From a virus, in IMG/VR virus record IMGVR_UViG_3300042430_002694, positions 62,001 to 126,000 of that record: a stretch of 64,000 nt of DNA; one strand, given 5' to 3'. This document shows, piece by piece, positions 44,336-53,285 of the stretch. Made by a program: the position numbers and the translations under genes. Each line of letters begins with the position of its first letter. Positions within the stretch are counted from its first letter, which is position 1. Under the pieces are notes generated by a model. That model had not been told where the DNA came from. It saw nothing but the letters and a program-made list of their open reading frames with translations, and did not search any database.

Positions 44336-46030
44336 ATGGCAGGTCTTACTAATCAAAATACAAACCTCAGGCTGTTCACCAGTCTTCGCATACGAGTTCG
44401 CGATATTCTTAGTGAGAGTATCCAGTTCTTACAAACTACTTTTAAACAGAGTCGCTCAGTATTCACCGCGGCTTCTCCATTCGGTCAGTTATTGATCGTA
44501 GTTGAGAACTTGAGTCAACTTATCTTTTATTACATTGAAGATTCAATCACAGAGCTAAATATCAATGAGGCAAGTAGAGTTTCATCAATCTATTCACTAG
44601 CTACCCTAGCTGGACACAATCCAAGCAGAGCAGTCGGTGCAACTGGTCAAATTAGAGTAATCAGAAAAACTGGAATAAAGCCTACTGCCTCAAAGGTCGT
44701 AATCAATAATTTATTTAGAATCACCTGTGCAAATAACGGCTTAACTTACGCAATTGAGTTAACGCAAGAAGAGGTTAGACTTGCCTTGACTGGAACAGAA
44801 ACTCCTGCTATTTTTAGTATTAGACAAGGTCAAATCGAATCACAAACATTTACGGCAAAGGGAATTCCTTTTGAGAGTTATCAAATGGGAGCTCCTAACA
44901 ATTTTTACCTAGATAATTTCATGGTAAACGTTTATATAAATGGTGAAAAATGGCAAAAATACGAGTCTCTTTTGGATATGCCAAGAGGCGGAAAATGCTT
45001 TCTTGCTAAAACCGGTATTACAAATGGATTAGACATCTATTTTGGAAACGGCTCATTTGGAAAGATTCCTAATACTGGATCAACTATCGTCGTTGAATAC
45101 TTAAATACGGACGGCGCTTTCGGAAACGTAAAAGTAGACGACCCAAGACAAGTACAATTTACTTTTACTGATACTGGATTCTCTCCAATTGGGGAAGAAA
45201 TCTTAATGAATGACTATTTTTCAATCGTAACAGTAAGTCCTCCAAATTTTGGAGTTGACCCGGAGGATCCTAACTTAACTAGACTAATTGCGCCAAAAGC
45301 CTCAAAGAATTTTGCCCTAGTAAATATTGATAACTATGAAGTTCTTTTGCAGAAGATGCAAATGTTCTCAACCATAAAAGTATTCCTTGATCAGGACGCA
45401 AACGGTAATATTCTAGATTCCAGAATGATTAACTTATTCCTAGTGCCAGACGTATCTCAAATGTTTAATAATGGAACTGACTACTTTAACTTACCGTTAA
45501 GTAACTTTAAGTTAACAACATTCCAGAAAAATGAGTTAATGAAGTACATTGAAAAATCAGGTACAAAAATGATTTCGTCTGATCTAAAAATACTTGATCC
45601 TAAGATAAGTAGGTACGCACTAAACGTAAGTATCATTATGTTTGACGATGTTTCTACTGACATTGTTAAGTCTGATATAGCGGACGCCATCGGTAACTAC
45701 TTTATTAAATTAAAAAGACATGACCGTGTACCAAAGAGTGATCTTATTTCAGTAATTGAAGCAATTAATGGAGTTGACTCAGTTAACGTTAATGTCGTAA
45801 GTGAACTTAACGAGCTTGATAAAATAACCAACCCGTCTTCTACTTCGATTATTGGACTTGACGACTTTAACGATATTGTTATTGGGCTAGACGAATTCCC
45901 AGTATTACGAGGAGGTTGGAAAGACAGCCAAGGAAACTCATACGCTGAAGGCCTTTCCGATACTGGATTAGGTGCATTAAATATTCAAATTAAAGCACAA
46001 GTAGTTCGTAAAAATACTGGCATACTATGA
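44336..46030 (+). CDS. Baseplate wedge protein (T4 gp6-like)
   Basis: This is a 564-residue protein with the T4-like gp6/baseplate J signature. It starts with helices ending in NLSQLIFYYIEDSITELNI, followed by EASRVSSIYSLATLAGHNPSR, then the beta domains (LFRITCANNGLTYAIEL; LDIYFGNGSFGKIPNTGSTIVVEYLNTDG) and an alpha/beta C-terminal half (RYALNVSIIMFDDV, YFIKLKRHDRVPKSDLISVIEAINGVDSVNV). gp6 forms the continuous ring around the baseplate hub in T4. It is slightly shorter than T4 gp6 (about 660). It overlaps the next gene by ATGA and heads the operon running to the terminase. Confidence 0.8.
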   Translation: MAGLTNQNTNLRLFTSLRIRVRDILSESIQFLQTTFKQSRSVFTAASPFGQLLIVVENLSQLIFYYIEDSITELNINEASRVSSIYSLATLAGHNPSRAVGATGQIRVIRKTGIKPTASKVVINNLFRITCANNGLTYAIELTQEEVRLALTGTETPAIFSIRQGQIESQTFTAKGIPFESYQMGAPNNFYLDNFMVNVYINGEKWQKYESLLDMPRGGKCFLAKTGITNGLDIYFGNGSFGKIPNTGSTIVVEYLNTDGAFGNVKVDDPRQVQFTFTDTGFSPIGEEILMNDYFSIVTVSPPNFGVDPEDPNLTRLIAPKASKNFALVNIDNYEVLLQKMQMFSTIKVFLDQDANGNILDSRMINLFLVPDVSQMFNNGTDYFNLPLSNFKLTTFQKNELMKYIEKSGTKMISSDLKILDPKISRYALNVSIIMFDDVSTDIVKSDIADAIGNYFIKLKRHDRVPKSDLISVIEAINGVDSVNVNVVSELNELDKITNPSSTSIIGLDDFNDIVIGLDEFPVLRGGWKDSQGNSYAEGLSDTGLGALNIQIKAQVVRKNTGIL

Positions 46031-46272
46031 TAAGAAACTCTCTATACCAAACAGTGTATAATAGAAAAGACCAACGTCTTCATCTAGGTTACAAATACAA
46101 AGATGCCCTAATGAAGCGAGTCCTTTCGAATCAAATGTTTGGAGCAAATCCAGTCTTAGATGAGTTCATTGCCTATTTAGAAGCTTATATGTATGAGCAT
46201 ATTGAGGCAGTTAAGCAAATCAAGATCTTCGCTAATCCAGCGCTAGATAAGAATGAAAATCGACTAAACTAA
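46027..46272 (+). CDS. Small uncharacterised protein in the baseplate-terminase operon
   Basis: This is an 81-residue, Tyr-rich, alpha-helical protein (RNSLYQTVYNRKDQRLHLGYKYKDALMKR, FIAYLEAYMYEHIEAVKQIKIFANPALDKNENRLN). It overlaps gp6 by ATGA and precedes the putative small terminase by 3 bases, so it is co-translated with morphogenesis genes. No family is recognised; it might be a small wedge or assembly component. Confidence 0.6.
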   Translation: MIRNSLYQTVYNRKDQRLHLGYKYKDALMKRVLSNQMFGANPVLDEFIAYLEAYMYEHIEAVKQIKIFANPALDKNENRLN

Positions 46273-46275
46273 TGT

Positions 46276-47019
46276 ATGGCTGGACCAGTATTCTCCAAAG
46301 AAAAGAAGGCTCAAATCAAGGGAGAGCTTGAGTCTCTATTGAGCACCTATTCAGGTGGACCAAATCACGATGAAGATAATATAGACGATCAGCTTGCGGA
46401 AATCGCAGCAGCTCCTCCATTAGACTTTATTGAAATGAATTCTGAATTTGAAAAGCAGGCAAAGAATATCACAAATTCAATGCTTAAGTTCTACGTCGAT
46501 CTTGGCGTACTTGAGAAACATGAATACGTAAAGCAGAAACAGATCCTAGACAATTCAAGTATTCAAAATATCTTCTTTCAGTTAAAAACTATCAGAATGG
46601 CAATTGAAAAAATTGCTGAAGAAATTAATCAAGGAAACACTCACCCTAGACTGTTTGAGGTGTTTGGGCAATTACAGGACAAGTTAACCTCAGTTGTAAA
46701 AACTCAAGCAAATTACATGCTATTCCTAGAGGATACGTATAAGAAAGTAAATCAAGATGTTGAACAGAGAGAATCCGGCGGTGGAACTACCAGTCGAGCC
46801 CTTCCTACCAGCACATCTGACTATTACATAACCGCAGGTACAAAAAATTTAATTAAAGAAATTGACGCAATTGAGATAGAAGATGACGATTCAGATTCTC
46901 GACACCTAACTCATCCATCGAAAAAAACAGAAGTCATGCTGGAAAGAGGATTATCTAACGTAATCATCGAGGAAGAAGATGGTGAAGACTTTTCTGGAGA
47001 CGTCAATTCGTTAATATGA
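46276..47019 (+). CDS. Putative small terminase subunit (T4 gp16-like)
   Basis: This 247-residue protein is encoded directly upstream of, and overlapping by ATGA, the large terminase gene. The middle is a long helical, coiled-coil-like region (LKFYVDLGVLEKHEYVKQKQIL, IFFQLKTIRMAIEKIAEEINQG, HPRLFEVFGQLQDKLTSVVKTQANYMLFL). The HPRLFEVFGQLQD-x(n)-VVKTQ pattern resembles the oligomerisation helices of T4-like gp16 proteins. The N-terminus is acidic and the C-terminus is a disordered acidic tail. T4 gp16 is about 164 residues, so the tail here is long. Confidence 0.7.
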   Translation: MAGPVFSKEKKAQIKGELESLLSTYSGGPNHDEDNIDDQLAEIAAAPPLDFIEMNSEFEKQAKNITNSMLKFYVDLGVLEKHEYVKQKQILDNSSIQNIFFQLKTIRMAIEKIAEEINQGNTHPRLFEVFGQLQDKLTSVVKTQANYMLFLEDTYKKVNQDVEQRESGGGTTSRALPTSTSDYYITAGTKNLIKEIDAIEIEDDDSDSRHLTHPSKKTEVMLERGLSNVIIEEEDGEDFSGDVNSLI

Positions 47020-48974
47020 AAGATTTTATAGCAAACAGCGGCGGTAGAACCCAAATGAAATTGTCCAATCTCGATCAAGAGAATAGCGCAATTTGGACAA
47101 CCGTTAAGATACAACAATTACTCGATGATTTTGAAAATGGGGTAATTGATATTAAGACAATCCGAAACTCTCCTTTTAAGGACAATGATCCAGTTTGGAA
47201 AAAAGCTAATATTGTTTTTGAATACACACCCGAAGAGCTTGAGGAATTAAAGAAGTGTAAAGCTGATCCAGTTTATTTCGCTTCCAAATACGCCCAAGTA
47301 ATGACGGAAGACGGAATTCAACAAATTACACTAAGGGATTATCAGGAAGAGATTATTAAATCATTTAAGAATAATCGCTTTAACTGCCTAATGGCAAGTC
47401 GCCAGATCGGTAAGACTGTAATGTCGGGTGTATTTATTGCATGGTACCTAATTTTTCATACTGATAAAAACGTATTAGCTGTAGCGAATATTGCATCAAC
47501 TACTAAAGAGGTATTAGATAAAATTAAATCGGTACTTGAAAACTTACCGTTCTTTCTAAAACCTGGATGTATTTCAAATAACGTAATGTCACTTAAGTTC
47601 GACAACGGCTGTCGTTTGATCGGTAGAACAACTACGAAAAATACAGGTATTGGTTTTACAATTCACGTACTGTACATTGATGAGTTCGCCCATATTAATC
47701 CATCTTACTTGGACTTCTTCTATCGAGCAATCTATCCGACGATCTCAGCCTCCTCAAATTCCAAGATTATTATAACATCCACTCCGAATGGAATGAACCG
47801 TTTCTACGAAATCTACATGGATGCACTGAATGGGGATAATACTTACGTTCCGCTACGAGTTGACTGGTGGCAAGTTCCAGGCAGAGACGACGCATGGAAG
47901 CAGATGACTATTGCCAACCTAGGATCAGAAGAAGATTTTAATCAGGAATACGGGCTGCAATTCTTCTCTTCGGATAAACTATTACTGCCTTCCAAGGATC
48001 TTAGAAAGATATTTACGTTCAGGACGACATACGTCACCCCAGAATGGGCGCAAGCTCCAGACAATATGAATCTATTAGATGGCTTCTCAGTTCATCCTAA
48101 CTTTAGCAAGTTAACCCCTGATGATATCCGCAATGACGGTAATATGTACATATTCTCAGTCGATACCGCGTCTGGCGTAGGTCGTGATTACTCAGTTATT
48201 AATATTTTTAAATTGACTGCTCTACCGTATCGAATGCTTGACCAAGTTAAGGACTTTATTAAAAATGAAGGCGACTTTTTTGGACTGGTTCAAGTAGCCT
48301 CGTTCAGATCAAATAAAAAGGATATTAATGAATTCACTAATGTTCTGGAATACTTAACGTACTCCTTGTTTAATCCTGAAAAAGTCAGACTCTTAATTGA
48401 GTTAGACCATAAAGGGGATTATGTAATGGACAAAATACAGCAGAACGAACTTTTTTGGCCCGGCCAATTAATACATTCAAAACATACAATCTCTTCAACT
48501 AACTGGAAACCCGGTTTAAAGATGACTGAGACGAATAAATCAAAATATTGCGAACGTTTCAAGTACCTAGCCGCAGTTAATAAAATTCTTCCTAACGAAT
48601 TTAAAACAGTTCATGAACTTGGTGCATTTGGAAAATCTTCAAATGGAACATATAGAAGCCAAAACGGCAATGACGACTTGGCAATGACATGCGTTTCAAC
48701 TGCAGCATTCTTTGAATCTCCGAATTTCTGGGAACTCGTTAATGAAGAACTTGACAGATTACCTAAAGACTACTTGGAAAAAGTGTACGCCGATTTTCTT
48801 GGAGAAACCTATATTAGTTCCTCAAACGGATATGATTATGGGGCTCTTAGAGAATTAAATGCAACTCCAGCAATAAAAAAACCTGGAGCAACTAAACGGT
48901 TTGATGAAAATACGGTTGACCAATACCGTAATTTACTCTCTCAGTTTTACGGAAATAACAATAATGGCGGATGA
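47016..48974 (+). CDS. terL: Large terminase subunit (T4 gp17-like)
   Basis: This is the 652-residue packaging ATPase-nuclease. Walker A is MASRQIGKTV at residues 127-136, Walker B HVLYIDEFAH at 217-226, followed by an IIITSTPNG coupling motif. The C-terminal RNase H-like nuclease supplies the acidic residues in FSVDTASGVGRDYSVIN (about 380), LIELDHKGDYV (about 465) and NGNDDLAMTCV (about 550). The size matches T4 gp17 (610). It overlaps the small terminase and the next gene by ATGA, so the block is translated as a coupled unit. Confidence 0.95.
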   Translation: MKDFIANSGGRTQMKLSNLDQENSAIWTTVKIQQLLDDFENGVIDIKTIRNSPFKDNDPVWKKANIVFEYTPEELEELKKCKADPVYFASKYAQVMTEDGIQQITLRDYQEEIIKSFKNNRFNCLMASRQIGKTVMSGVFIAWYLIFHTDKNVLAVANIASTTKEVLDKIKSVLENLPFFLKPGCISNNVMSLKFDNGCRLIGRTTTKNTGIGFTIHVLYIDEFAHINPSYLDFFYRAIYPTISASSNSKIIITSTPNGMNRFYEIYMDALNGDNTYVPLRVDWWQVPGRDDAWKQMTIANLGSEEDFNQEYGLQFFSSDKLLLPSKDLRKIFTFRTTYVTPEWAQAPDNMNLLDGFSVHPNFSKLTPDDIRNDGNMYIFSVDTASGVGRDYSVINIFKLTALPYRMLDQVKDFIKNEGDFFGLVQVASFRSNKKDINEFTNVLEYLTYSLFNPEKVRLLIELDHKGDYVMDKIQQNELFWPGQLIHSKHTISSTNWKPGLKMTETNKSKYCERFKYLAAVNKILPNEFKTVHELGAFGKSSNGTYRSQNGNDDLAMTCVSTAAFFESPNFWELVNEELDRLPKDYLEKVYADFLGETYISSSNGYDYGALRELNATPAIKKPGATKRFDENTVDQYRNLLSQFYGNNNNGG

Positions 48975-49282
48975 GATACGACATGCTAATCAACTTCGAT
49001 TACGAAGGAAACAAGAAACAAATATTCGATATAGTAGTTTCTCATATTCAAGAAGCTCACGAAAGTAAACTACCTAAAATCTTTATTCGAGAGTTAACTA
49101 TCATCGACGAAAAGGTCGATGTAATTGCCCAAGAAAAAGATTGGCCAGACTGCTTAACTAAAGCACTAAATTTTTACAAACAGATTGAAGACTACGAGTC
49201 TTGCTCAAAGTGTCAAACTCTATTGGCCAAGATTCAGTCTCCAAATAAAAAAACAAAATCAAATGGCAGAAAGACAAGTTAG
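48971..49282 (+). CDS. Uncharacterised small protein after terminase
   Basis: This is a 103-residue protein that overlaps the terminase stop by ATGA. Its end overlaps the PhoH start by about 20 bases in another frame. It is mixed alpha/beta with IFDIVVSHIQEAHESKLPKIFIRELTIIDEKVDVI, and near the C-terminus a single CSKCQTLLAKIQ knuckle precedes a Lys-rich tail. No family is recognised. Internal ATGs would allow a shorter form starting MLINFDYEG. Confidence 0.6.
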   Translation: MRYDMLINFDYEGNKKQIFDIVVSHIQEAHESKLPKIFIRELTIIDEKVDVIAQEKDWPDCLTKALNFYKQIEDYESCSKCQTLLAKIQSPNKKTKSNGRKTS

Positions 49283-49976
49283 GAAAAAACCGCAAATAAC
49301 AAAAATTGAGTTAAATGAAAAAGACTTACGTCAAATCAGTTTAAAAAATTCGCAAGGAGAGTATCTAGACAAGATTATTTCGAATGACATTACGTTTTGC
49401 TACGGCCCAGCTGGTACCAGTAAAACGTTTACTGCTTGCCTAGCCGCACTAAAGCTTTACATGGGCGGAAAAATTAAAAAGATTATTCTTTCAAAACCGA
49501 TTCAAGAGTCCGGCGAGAAGCTTGGGTTTTTACCTGGCGAAATAAAGGATAAAATTGATCCATTTATGGAAAGTTATCGATCAAATTTGGTAAAATTACT
49601 AAATGATCCGAATAATGTGGGATGGCTTGAAGCCATGGGAGTTATTGAATTTAGACCTCTTGCCTATATGAGAGGAGCAACCTTCGATAATTGTTTAATG
49701 ATATTGGATGAGGCACAAAATGCTGATTTCAAACAACTTATGCTTTTCATTACTCGAATGGGTAAAGATTCAAAAGTATTAATTTGTGGCGATGTTAGCC
49801 AATATGACATCGCAAAGAGTAAAGTAGCTTTACCGGAGTTTATTTCTCTATTAAATGGGATTAATGGATTGGCTATTCACCAATTTAGAGATGAGGATAT
49901 TGTCCGAAATAAGATTTTAATACAGATCACGGATCGATACGAGAAATGGAAAGCAAATAATCCCAAACACTTTTAA
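49263..49976 (+). CDS. phoH: PhoH-like ATPase
   Basis: This 237-residue protein starts at MAERQVRKK; the frame extends 26 codons upstream, but that overlaps the previous gene fully. Walker A is YGPAGTSKTF at about residues 47-56, then SKPIQESGEKLGFLPGEI, RPLAYMRGATF and Walker B MILDEAQN near 145, followed by LICGDVSQYDI. This is the typical PhoH/ATPase order found in many large phages, often near terminase genes. The substrate is unknown; RNA or DNA helicase-like action is suggested for the family. Confidence 0.9.
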   Translation: MAERQVRKKPQITKIELNEKDLRQISLKNSQGEYLDKIISNDITFCYGPAGTSKTFTACLAALKLYMGGKIKKIILSKPIQESGEKLGFLPGEIKDKIDPFMESYRSNLVKLLNDPNNVGWLEAMGVIEFRPLAYMRGATFDNCLMILDEAQNADFKQLMLFITRMGKDSKVLICGDVSQYDIAKSKVALPEFISLLNGINGLAIHQFRDEDIVRNKILIQITDRYEKWKANNPKHF

Positions 49977-49988
49977 CTAAAATACTTG

Positions 49989-50615
49989 ATGAGCGCGTAC
50001 GACTTAATTAACAAGCAGCTAAATGACGAAATGCAGAGCCTTGCGGAGCTTATTAAATCTGGCAAATACACGGAAAGAGACAGAAATCGACTAGCTTCAA
50101 TAATGTATCCCAAACTAAAATACTTCATTTGGAAGTTTTTTAATGACCCAGATGAGACGGATGAGGTTTTACATAATACGCTATTTAAAATCTTTAAGGG
50201 ACTTGCTTCATACAGCGATAGTTATAGGTTCACTACGTGGATCTATACTATCGCTAAAAACGAAGCCCTACTCCACCAACATAAGTTAAAAGTTCAATAC
50301 GCAACCAGCATTGACAATTTAGCAAAACCTCTAAATTTACCAGACGAGTCAGTAAGTACTTTCGAAAAAGAGATTTACATGGACTCTCTCTACACCATGA
50401 CTACTTCTGAATTAAACGGGCTCCCTGACTGTATTGAAAAATTTATCCTAATTGACAAGGAATTACATCACATGCGAGGTAATGAAATTGCTGAGAAATA
50501 TGCAATGAATCTAAATACAGTTAAAACCAAAATACGAAAAGCTCGTAAAATGTTAAAGGAAGCTGTTTTAACTAAAAATCCGGAAATGGTAGACCGATTA
50601 ACTGAATACTTTTAA
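49989..50615 (+). CDS. ECF-type sigma factor, candidate late-transcription sigma
   Basis: This is a 208-residue protein starting at ATG 49989; an upstream TTG at 49986 is less likely. Region 2 covers residues about 35-100 (PKLKYFIWKFFNDPDETDEVLHN, KIFKGLASYSDSYRFTTWIYTIAKNEAL), with the -10-binding helix Arg/Trp pattern of ECF sigmas. Region 4, a helix-turn-helix, lies around residues 157-190 (MRGNEIAEKYAMNLNTVKTK). Region 3 is absent. In T4, gp55 is a small sigma that reads TATAAATA late promoters. This protein is encoded in the late-type region of a genome with repeated ATAAATA motifs, so a similar role is likely (inference). Confidence 0.85.
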   Translation: MSAYDLINKQLNDEMQSLAELIKSGKYTERDRNRLASIMYPKLKYFIWKFFNDPDETDEVLHNTLFKIFKGLASYSDSYRFTTWIYTIAKNEALLHQHKLKVQYATSIDNLAKPLNLPDESVSTFEKEIYMDSLYTMTTSELNGLPDCIEKFILIDKELHHMRGNEIAEKYAMNLNTVKTKIRKARKMLKEAVLTKNPEMVDRLTEYF

Positions 50616-50617
50616 CT

Positions 50618-51124
50618 ATGAAACTATTAAACTTTATAAATCCAGTCATTGCCTTTAATTCGGCTAAGGACATTATCAAGGACCTTAATAATTATGTCTT
50701 TTATAGAAAGCAGATAAAGAAGATGGAAACTCAAAACTTTTTTAAGGATTTGAATGCCAGAACTGACTTATTGAGACGTGTCTATTATGTTCTTAATCTT
50801 GAACCTGAAACTCTGTTAGCGACTGGTGATCTAGCTGATCTTGAGAAAAGTCGAGTATTTGAGTCAGTTTCTAAAATACAGGGTCGATTCGCCGATCATA
50901 ATTTAGTTGAAATAATTAATGTGTCCTCTACTCGAATTAAAACAGATGAGTATTACGCGTTCTTAATTCTAATTAAATACGATTCTAAATTCAAATTTTC
51001 AAATCTATTAAGAGTCCTAGGGTTTGCCCTAATCGCCTATTTCGGAATAACTTACATTGGCTATTTAGTTAATAACATCAGCCAAATACAAGAGTCGGCT
51101 CTTCAAATTATTAACGGAAAGTAA
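50618..51124 (+). CDS. Uncharacterised membrane-associated protein
   Basis: This is a 168-residue protein following the sigma gene by two bases. The first 130 residues are charged alpha-helical (KDIIKDLNNYVFYRKQIKKMETQNFF). Near residues 128-150 lies one hydrophobic helix (LRVLGFALIAYFGITYIGYLVNN) followed by a short amphipathic tail. No signal peptide is present. It may be a single-pass inner-membrane protein with its bulk in the cytosol. It starts the run of small membrane genes that continues through 52226. Confidence 0.6.
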   Translation: MKLLNFINPVIAFNSAKDIIKDLNNYVFYRKQIKKMETQNFFKDLNARTDLLRRVYYVLNLEPETLLATGDLADLEKSRVFESVSKIQGRFADHNLVEIINVSSTRIKTDEYYAFLILIKYDSKFKFSNLLRVLGFALIAYFGITYIGYLVNNISQIQESALQIINGK

Positions 51125-51139
51125 ATAAATAACTAAAAG
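51124..51139 (+). promoter_or_regulatory. Late-promoter-like motif (AATAAATAACTAAAAG)
   Basis: A close copy of the recurrent motif, starting at the stop codon of the preceding membrane gene. The core ends 19 bases before the ATG at 51151. Confidence 0.65.
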
Positions 51140-51150
51140 AAATAACTTTT

Positions 51151-51450
51151 ATGAAATTCATTAAATTACATTTTGAGAAAATTGTACTTGGATTACTGTT
51201 AATCCTAATGGTACAACAGTGCAATAATTCAAGTAAAATTGCAAAAGTTGAAAAACAGGAAAAGCTAATGAATCAAAGAATTGATTCAGTGTATACCTCA
51301 GATCTTAAGAAAATGATTGAGGTTGAAGGTTTAAAAGCGTCCAAACGTACACTATACGACTGGAATTCAGTTATTAGAACAACGGTTAGACCTGATGATC
51401 GTATGAACCAATACGATTTAGAAATAGAAAAAATCAGAAATTCTAAGTAA
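51151..51450 (+). CDS. Short membrane-anchored or lipoprotein-like protein
   Basis: This is a 99-residue protein with an N-terminal hydrophobic segment (IVLGLLLILMVQQ) ending at Cys24, followed by polar sequence (NNSSK). The segment resembles either a lipoprotein signal with Cys at the cleavage point or a simple membrane anchor. The rest is charged, coiled-coil-like (KIAKVEKQEKLMNQRIDSVYTSDLKKMIEVEG). It overlaps the next gene by TAATG. A spanin-like or lysis-associated role is possible but not shown. Confidence 0.6.
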   Translation: MKFIKLHFEKIVLGLLLILMVQQCNNSSKIAKVEKQEKLMNQRIDSVYTSDLKKMIEVEGLKASKRTLYDWNSVIRTTVRPDDRMNQYDLEIEKIRNSK

Positions 51451-52226
51451 TGTCAAGCAAAGCAACAAAAATCTTTATTATTGGGACGTTTGTTACTCTA
51501 TACTTATTAGTATCAGTAATTTCAACAATCCACGTTATTGATTTCTTTAGTATGTCTAACCCACCATGGTTAGCAATTAGCCTAGCAATCGCATTTGAGG
51601 TAGGAGCAGCAGCTTCTCTTGCATCAATTATCACATTAGATAAGATGAATAAGGGAATTGTTTGGGCTCTTTTTATTCTATTAACTGCAATGCAGGCAAT
51701 GGGAAATACCTATTACACATACGTTCACCTTAAGGATTTTCAAGGATGGATTGAATTATTTGGCCTAGTTGAAGAAGAATTGATATACCAAAAACGAGTA
51801 CTTTCAATTGTTAGTGGAGCAATTCTACCAATCGTTGCATTAGGCTTCATTAAATCACTAGTTGACTACATTAAACCGGCTGATACCGTAAATGATACCG
51901 TAAATGATATAGTAGGTGATCCTGTAAATCCACAAATTACTGACGCTGTTACTCAAGCAATTGAGATACCATCGGATGATCTGTTTGAGGATTTGGAAAA
52001 AATTGAGACTTTTCCTGCTAGCGAGCAAGAAGTATACGAAACCGAACCGGTTGTAATTGAAGAAGACGTGATCACGGATGAAGTAGAGATTTCTCCAAGT
52101 CAAATTGAAGAAATTCCAACTGAAACACAGGTAGATAATAAAGATATACAAATGTCAATCGATGATAAAATAGCCAGAGGCCTTACTTCACACAAAAGTG
52201 GAATATTATTTAGCGACGTTATTTAA
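51450..52226 (+). CDS. Four-helix membrane protein with long acidic tail
   Basis: This is a 258-residue protein. Four hydrophobic segments are seen at about residues 7-31, 37-61, 68-86 and 117-137. The C-terminal 120 residues are highly acidic, with short Val/Thr-rich repeats (DTVNDTVNDIV) and many Glu. The start codon overlaps the previous stop (TAATG). No family is recognised. The arrangement (anchored short protein plus multi-span protein) is reminiscent of host membrane takeover or lysis cassettes, but there is no direct proof. Confidence 0.65.
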   Translation: MSSKATKIFIIGTFVTLYLLVSVISTIHVIDFFSMSNPPWLAISLAIAFEVGAAASLASIITLDKMNKGIVWALFILLTAMQAMGNTYYTYVHLKDFQGWIELFGLVEEELIYQKRVLSIVSGAILPIVALGFIKSLVDYIKPADTVNDTVNDIVGDPVNPQITDAVTQAIEIPSDDLFEDLEKIETFPASEQEVYETEPVVIEEDVITDEVEISPSQIEEIPTETQVDNKDIQMSIDDKIARGLTSHKSGILFSDVI

Positions 52227-52241
52227 AAAAGTCAACCATGA

Positions 52242-52940
52242 ATGTCATACATTAAATTTCAAGACGATCCGATTGCCCAAAGATTTAACAATTCATTTGC
52301 TAATCTATGCGCGGGCGATCCTACTAAAAAGGTTTTAAAATTACTAGATCGTTGTTTTAAGATTTTTAACAATGGAAAATCTGAAGCAAGTTTTTGTGAT
52401 TTAGAGAAATTTCTATATCCAGTAGACGGAAGTCAATCTATTGATTTTGAAGTATGTGGAGGAAACCCTGGCGAAACTTTAGTGATCTATGATAATTCAC
52501 TAGATTCAATAATTCCAACTTACCAAGCAAACGTAACTACTCCCACTAATTATCCAGCTGTATCAAATCCATTAGAATACTTTACAGCAATTCCAGCAGG
52601 AACTTCTTCAAGCCCAGCGTATTATCTACTACAGAATGACAGAAATTACGCACGTGGCTGTATCTTGTACATCGACTATCCGAGTCTTGATAAAAACGGT
52701 GAGGCCATTGTGCCAGCCGCTCTATCTTGCGATATAATTATTACGGACTACACAGGTTCGTCTATTTCATATCCAATTTCACAGTTCTTTTCACAGTTCA
52801 GTAATCCTGAGACTCTTAACGCAACTAAGCTGATAAATAAGATAGAGATACATAATCCAAATCTAGACTTTAGTATTAAGGTTAAAGGCTTGGTAGTATA
52901 TGTAAAAAGCAACACTGATCCAAACAATTGTGCTTGCTAA
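52242..52940 (+). CDS. Uncharacterised virion structural protein (232 residues)
   Basis: The first 80 residues include a helical segment (DDPIAQRFNNSFANLCAGDPTKKVLKLLDRCFKIF). The rest is beta-rich with many Ser/Thr/Pro (SIIPTYQANVTTPTNYPAV, YLLQNDRNYARGCILYIDY, KLINKIEIHNPNLDFSIKVKGLVVYV). Seven cysteines were noticed, unusual for this window. There is no signal peptide. It begins a run of structural-type genes after the membrane cassette and is probably a head or neck component. Confidence 0.55.
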   Translation: MSYIKFQDDPIAQRFNNSFANLCAGDPTKKVLKLLDRCFKIFNNGKSEASFCDLEKFLYPVDGSQSIDFEVCGGNPGETLVIYDNSLDSIIPTYQANVTTPTNYPAVSNPLEYFTAIPAGTSSSPAYYLLQNDRNYARGCILYIDYPSLDKNGEAIVPAALSCDIIITDYTGSSISYPISQFFSQFSNPETLNATKLINKIEIHNPNLDFSIKVKGLVVYVKSNTDPNNCAC

Positions 52941-52955
52941 AAATACTAAAATGAA

Positions 52956-53285
52956 ATGAACAATATTGTTGCAAAACTTGTAAAAAAACACGGAACCGCT
53001 AATAACAGTACAAATTACACGCCGGTCTTTACTACTCAAAGTACTAGAGATACTGCGTCCGATGCAACTACTGGAGTAGGTTACTTTACTGATACATGGT
53101 TCGGAGTTCACAATCCTCAAACTACTGCACAAACTGTTACGGTATGGACCGTTGACCAAGGAATTGGAGGATCTGGCGTAGACGTACGAATTCTCCCAGG
53201 AGAAACTTTCTATGCAACTCTTTCTAAATTAACAGTATCTGCTGACATGGTTCTATTAGGTATACCAACAACATTTAGTAGATAA
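52956..53285 (+). CDS. Small beta-rich protein (109 residues), possible capsid or tail decoration
   Basis: This is a compact beta-strand protein (TGVGYFTDTWFGVHNPQTTAQTVTVWTVDQG, DVRILPGETFYATLSKLTVSADMVLLG) without cysteine or membrane segment. Its stop overlaps the next start as TAATG, so the two are translated together. The pattern of alternating hydrophobic strands fits a small surface-decoration or tail protein, but I do not recognise a family. Confidence 0.5.
   Translation: MNNIVAKLVKKHGTANNSTNYTPVFTTQSTRDTASDATTGVGYFTDTWFGVHNPQTTAQTVTVWTVDQGIGGSGVDVRILPGETFYATLSKLTVSADMVLLGIPTTFSR

Noticed and set aside
49185-49262. Upstream in-frame start for PhoH
   Set aside because: It lies wholly inside the preceding gene; the ATG at 49263 fits the family length.
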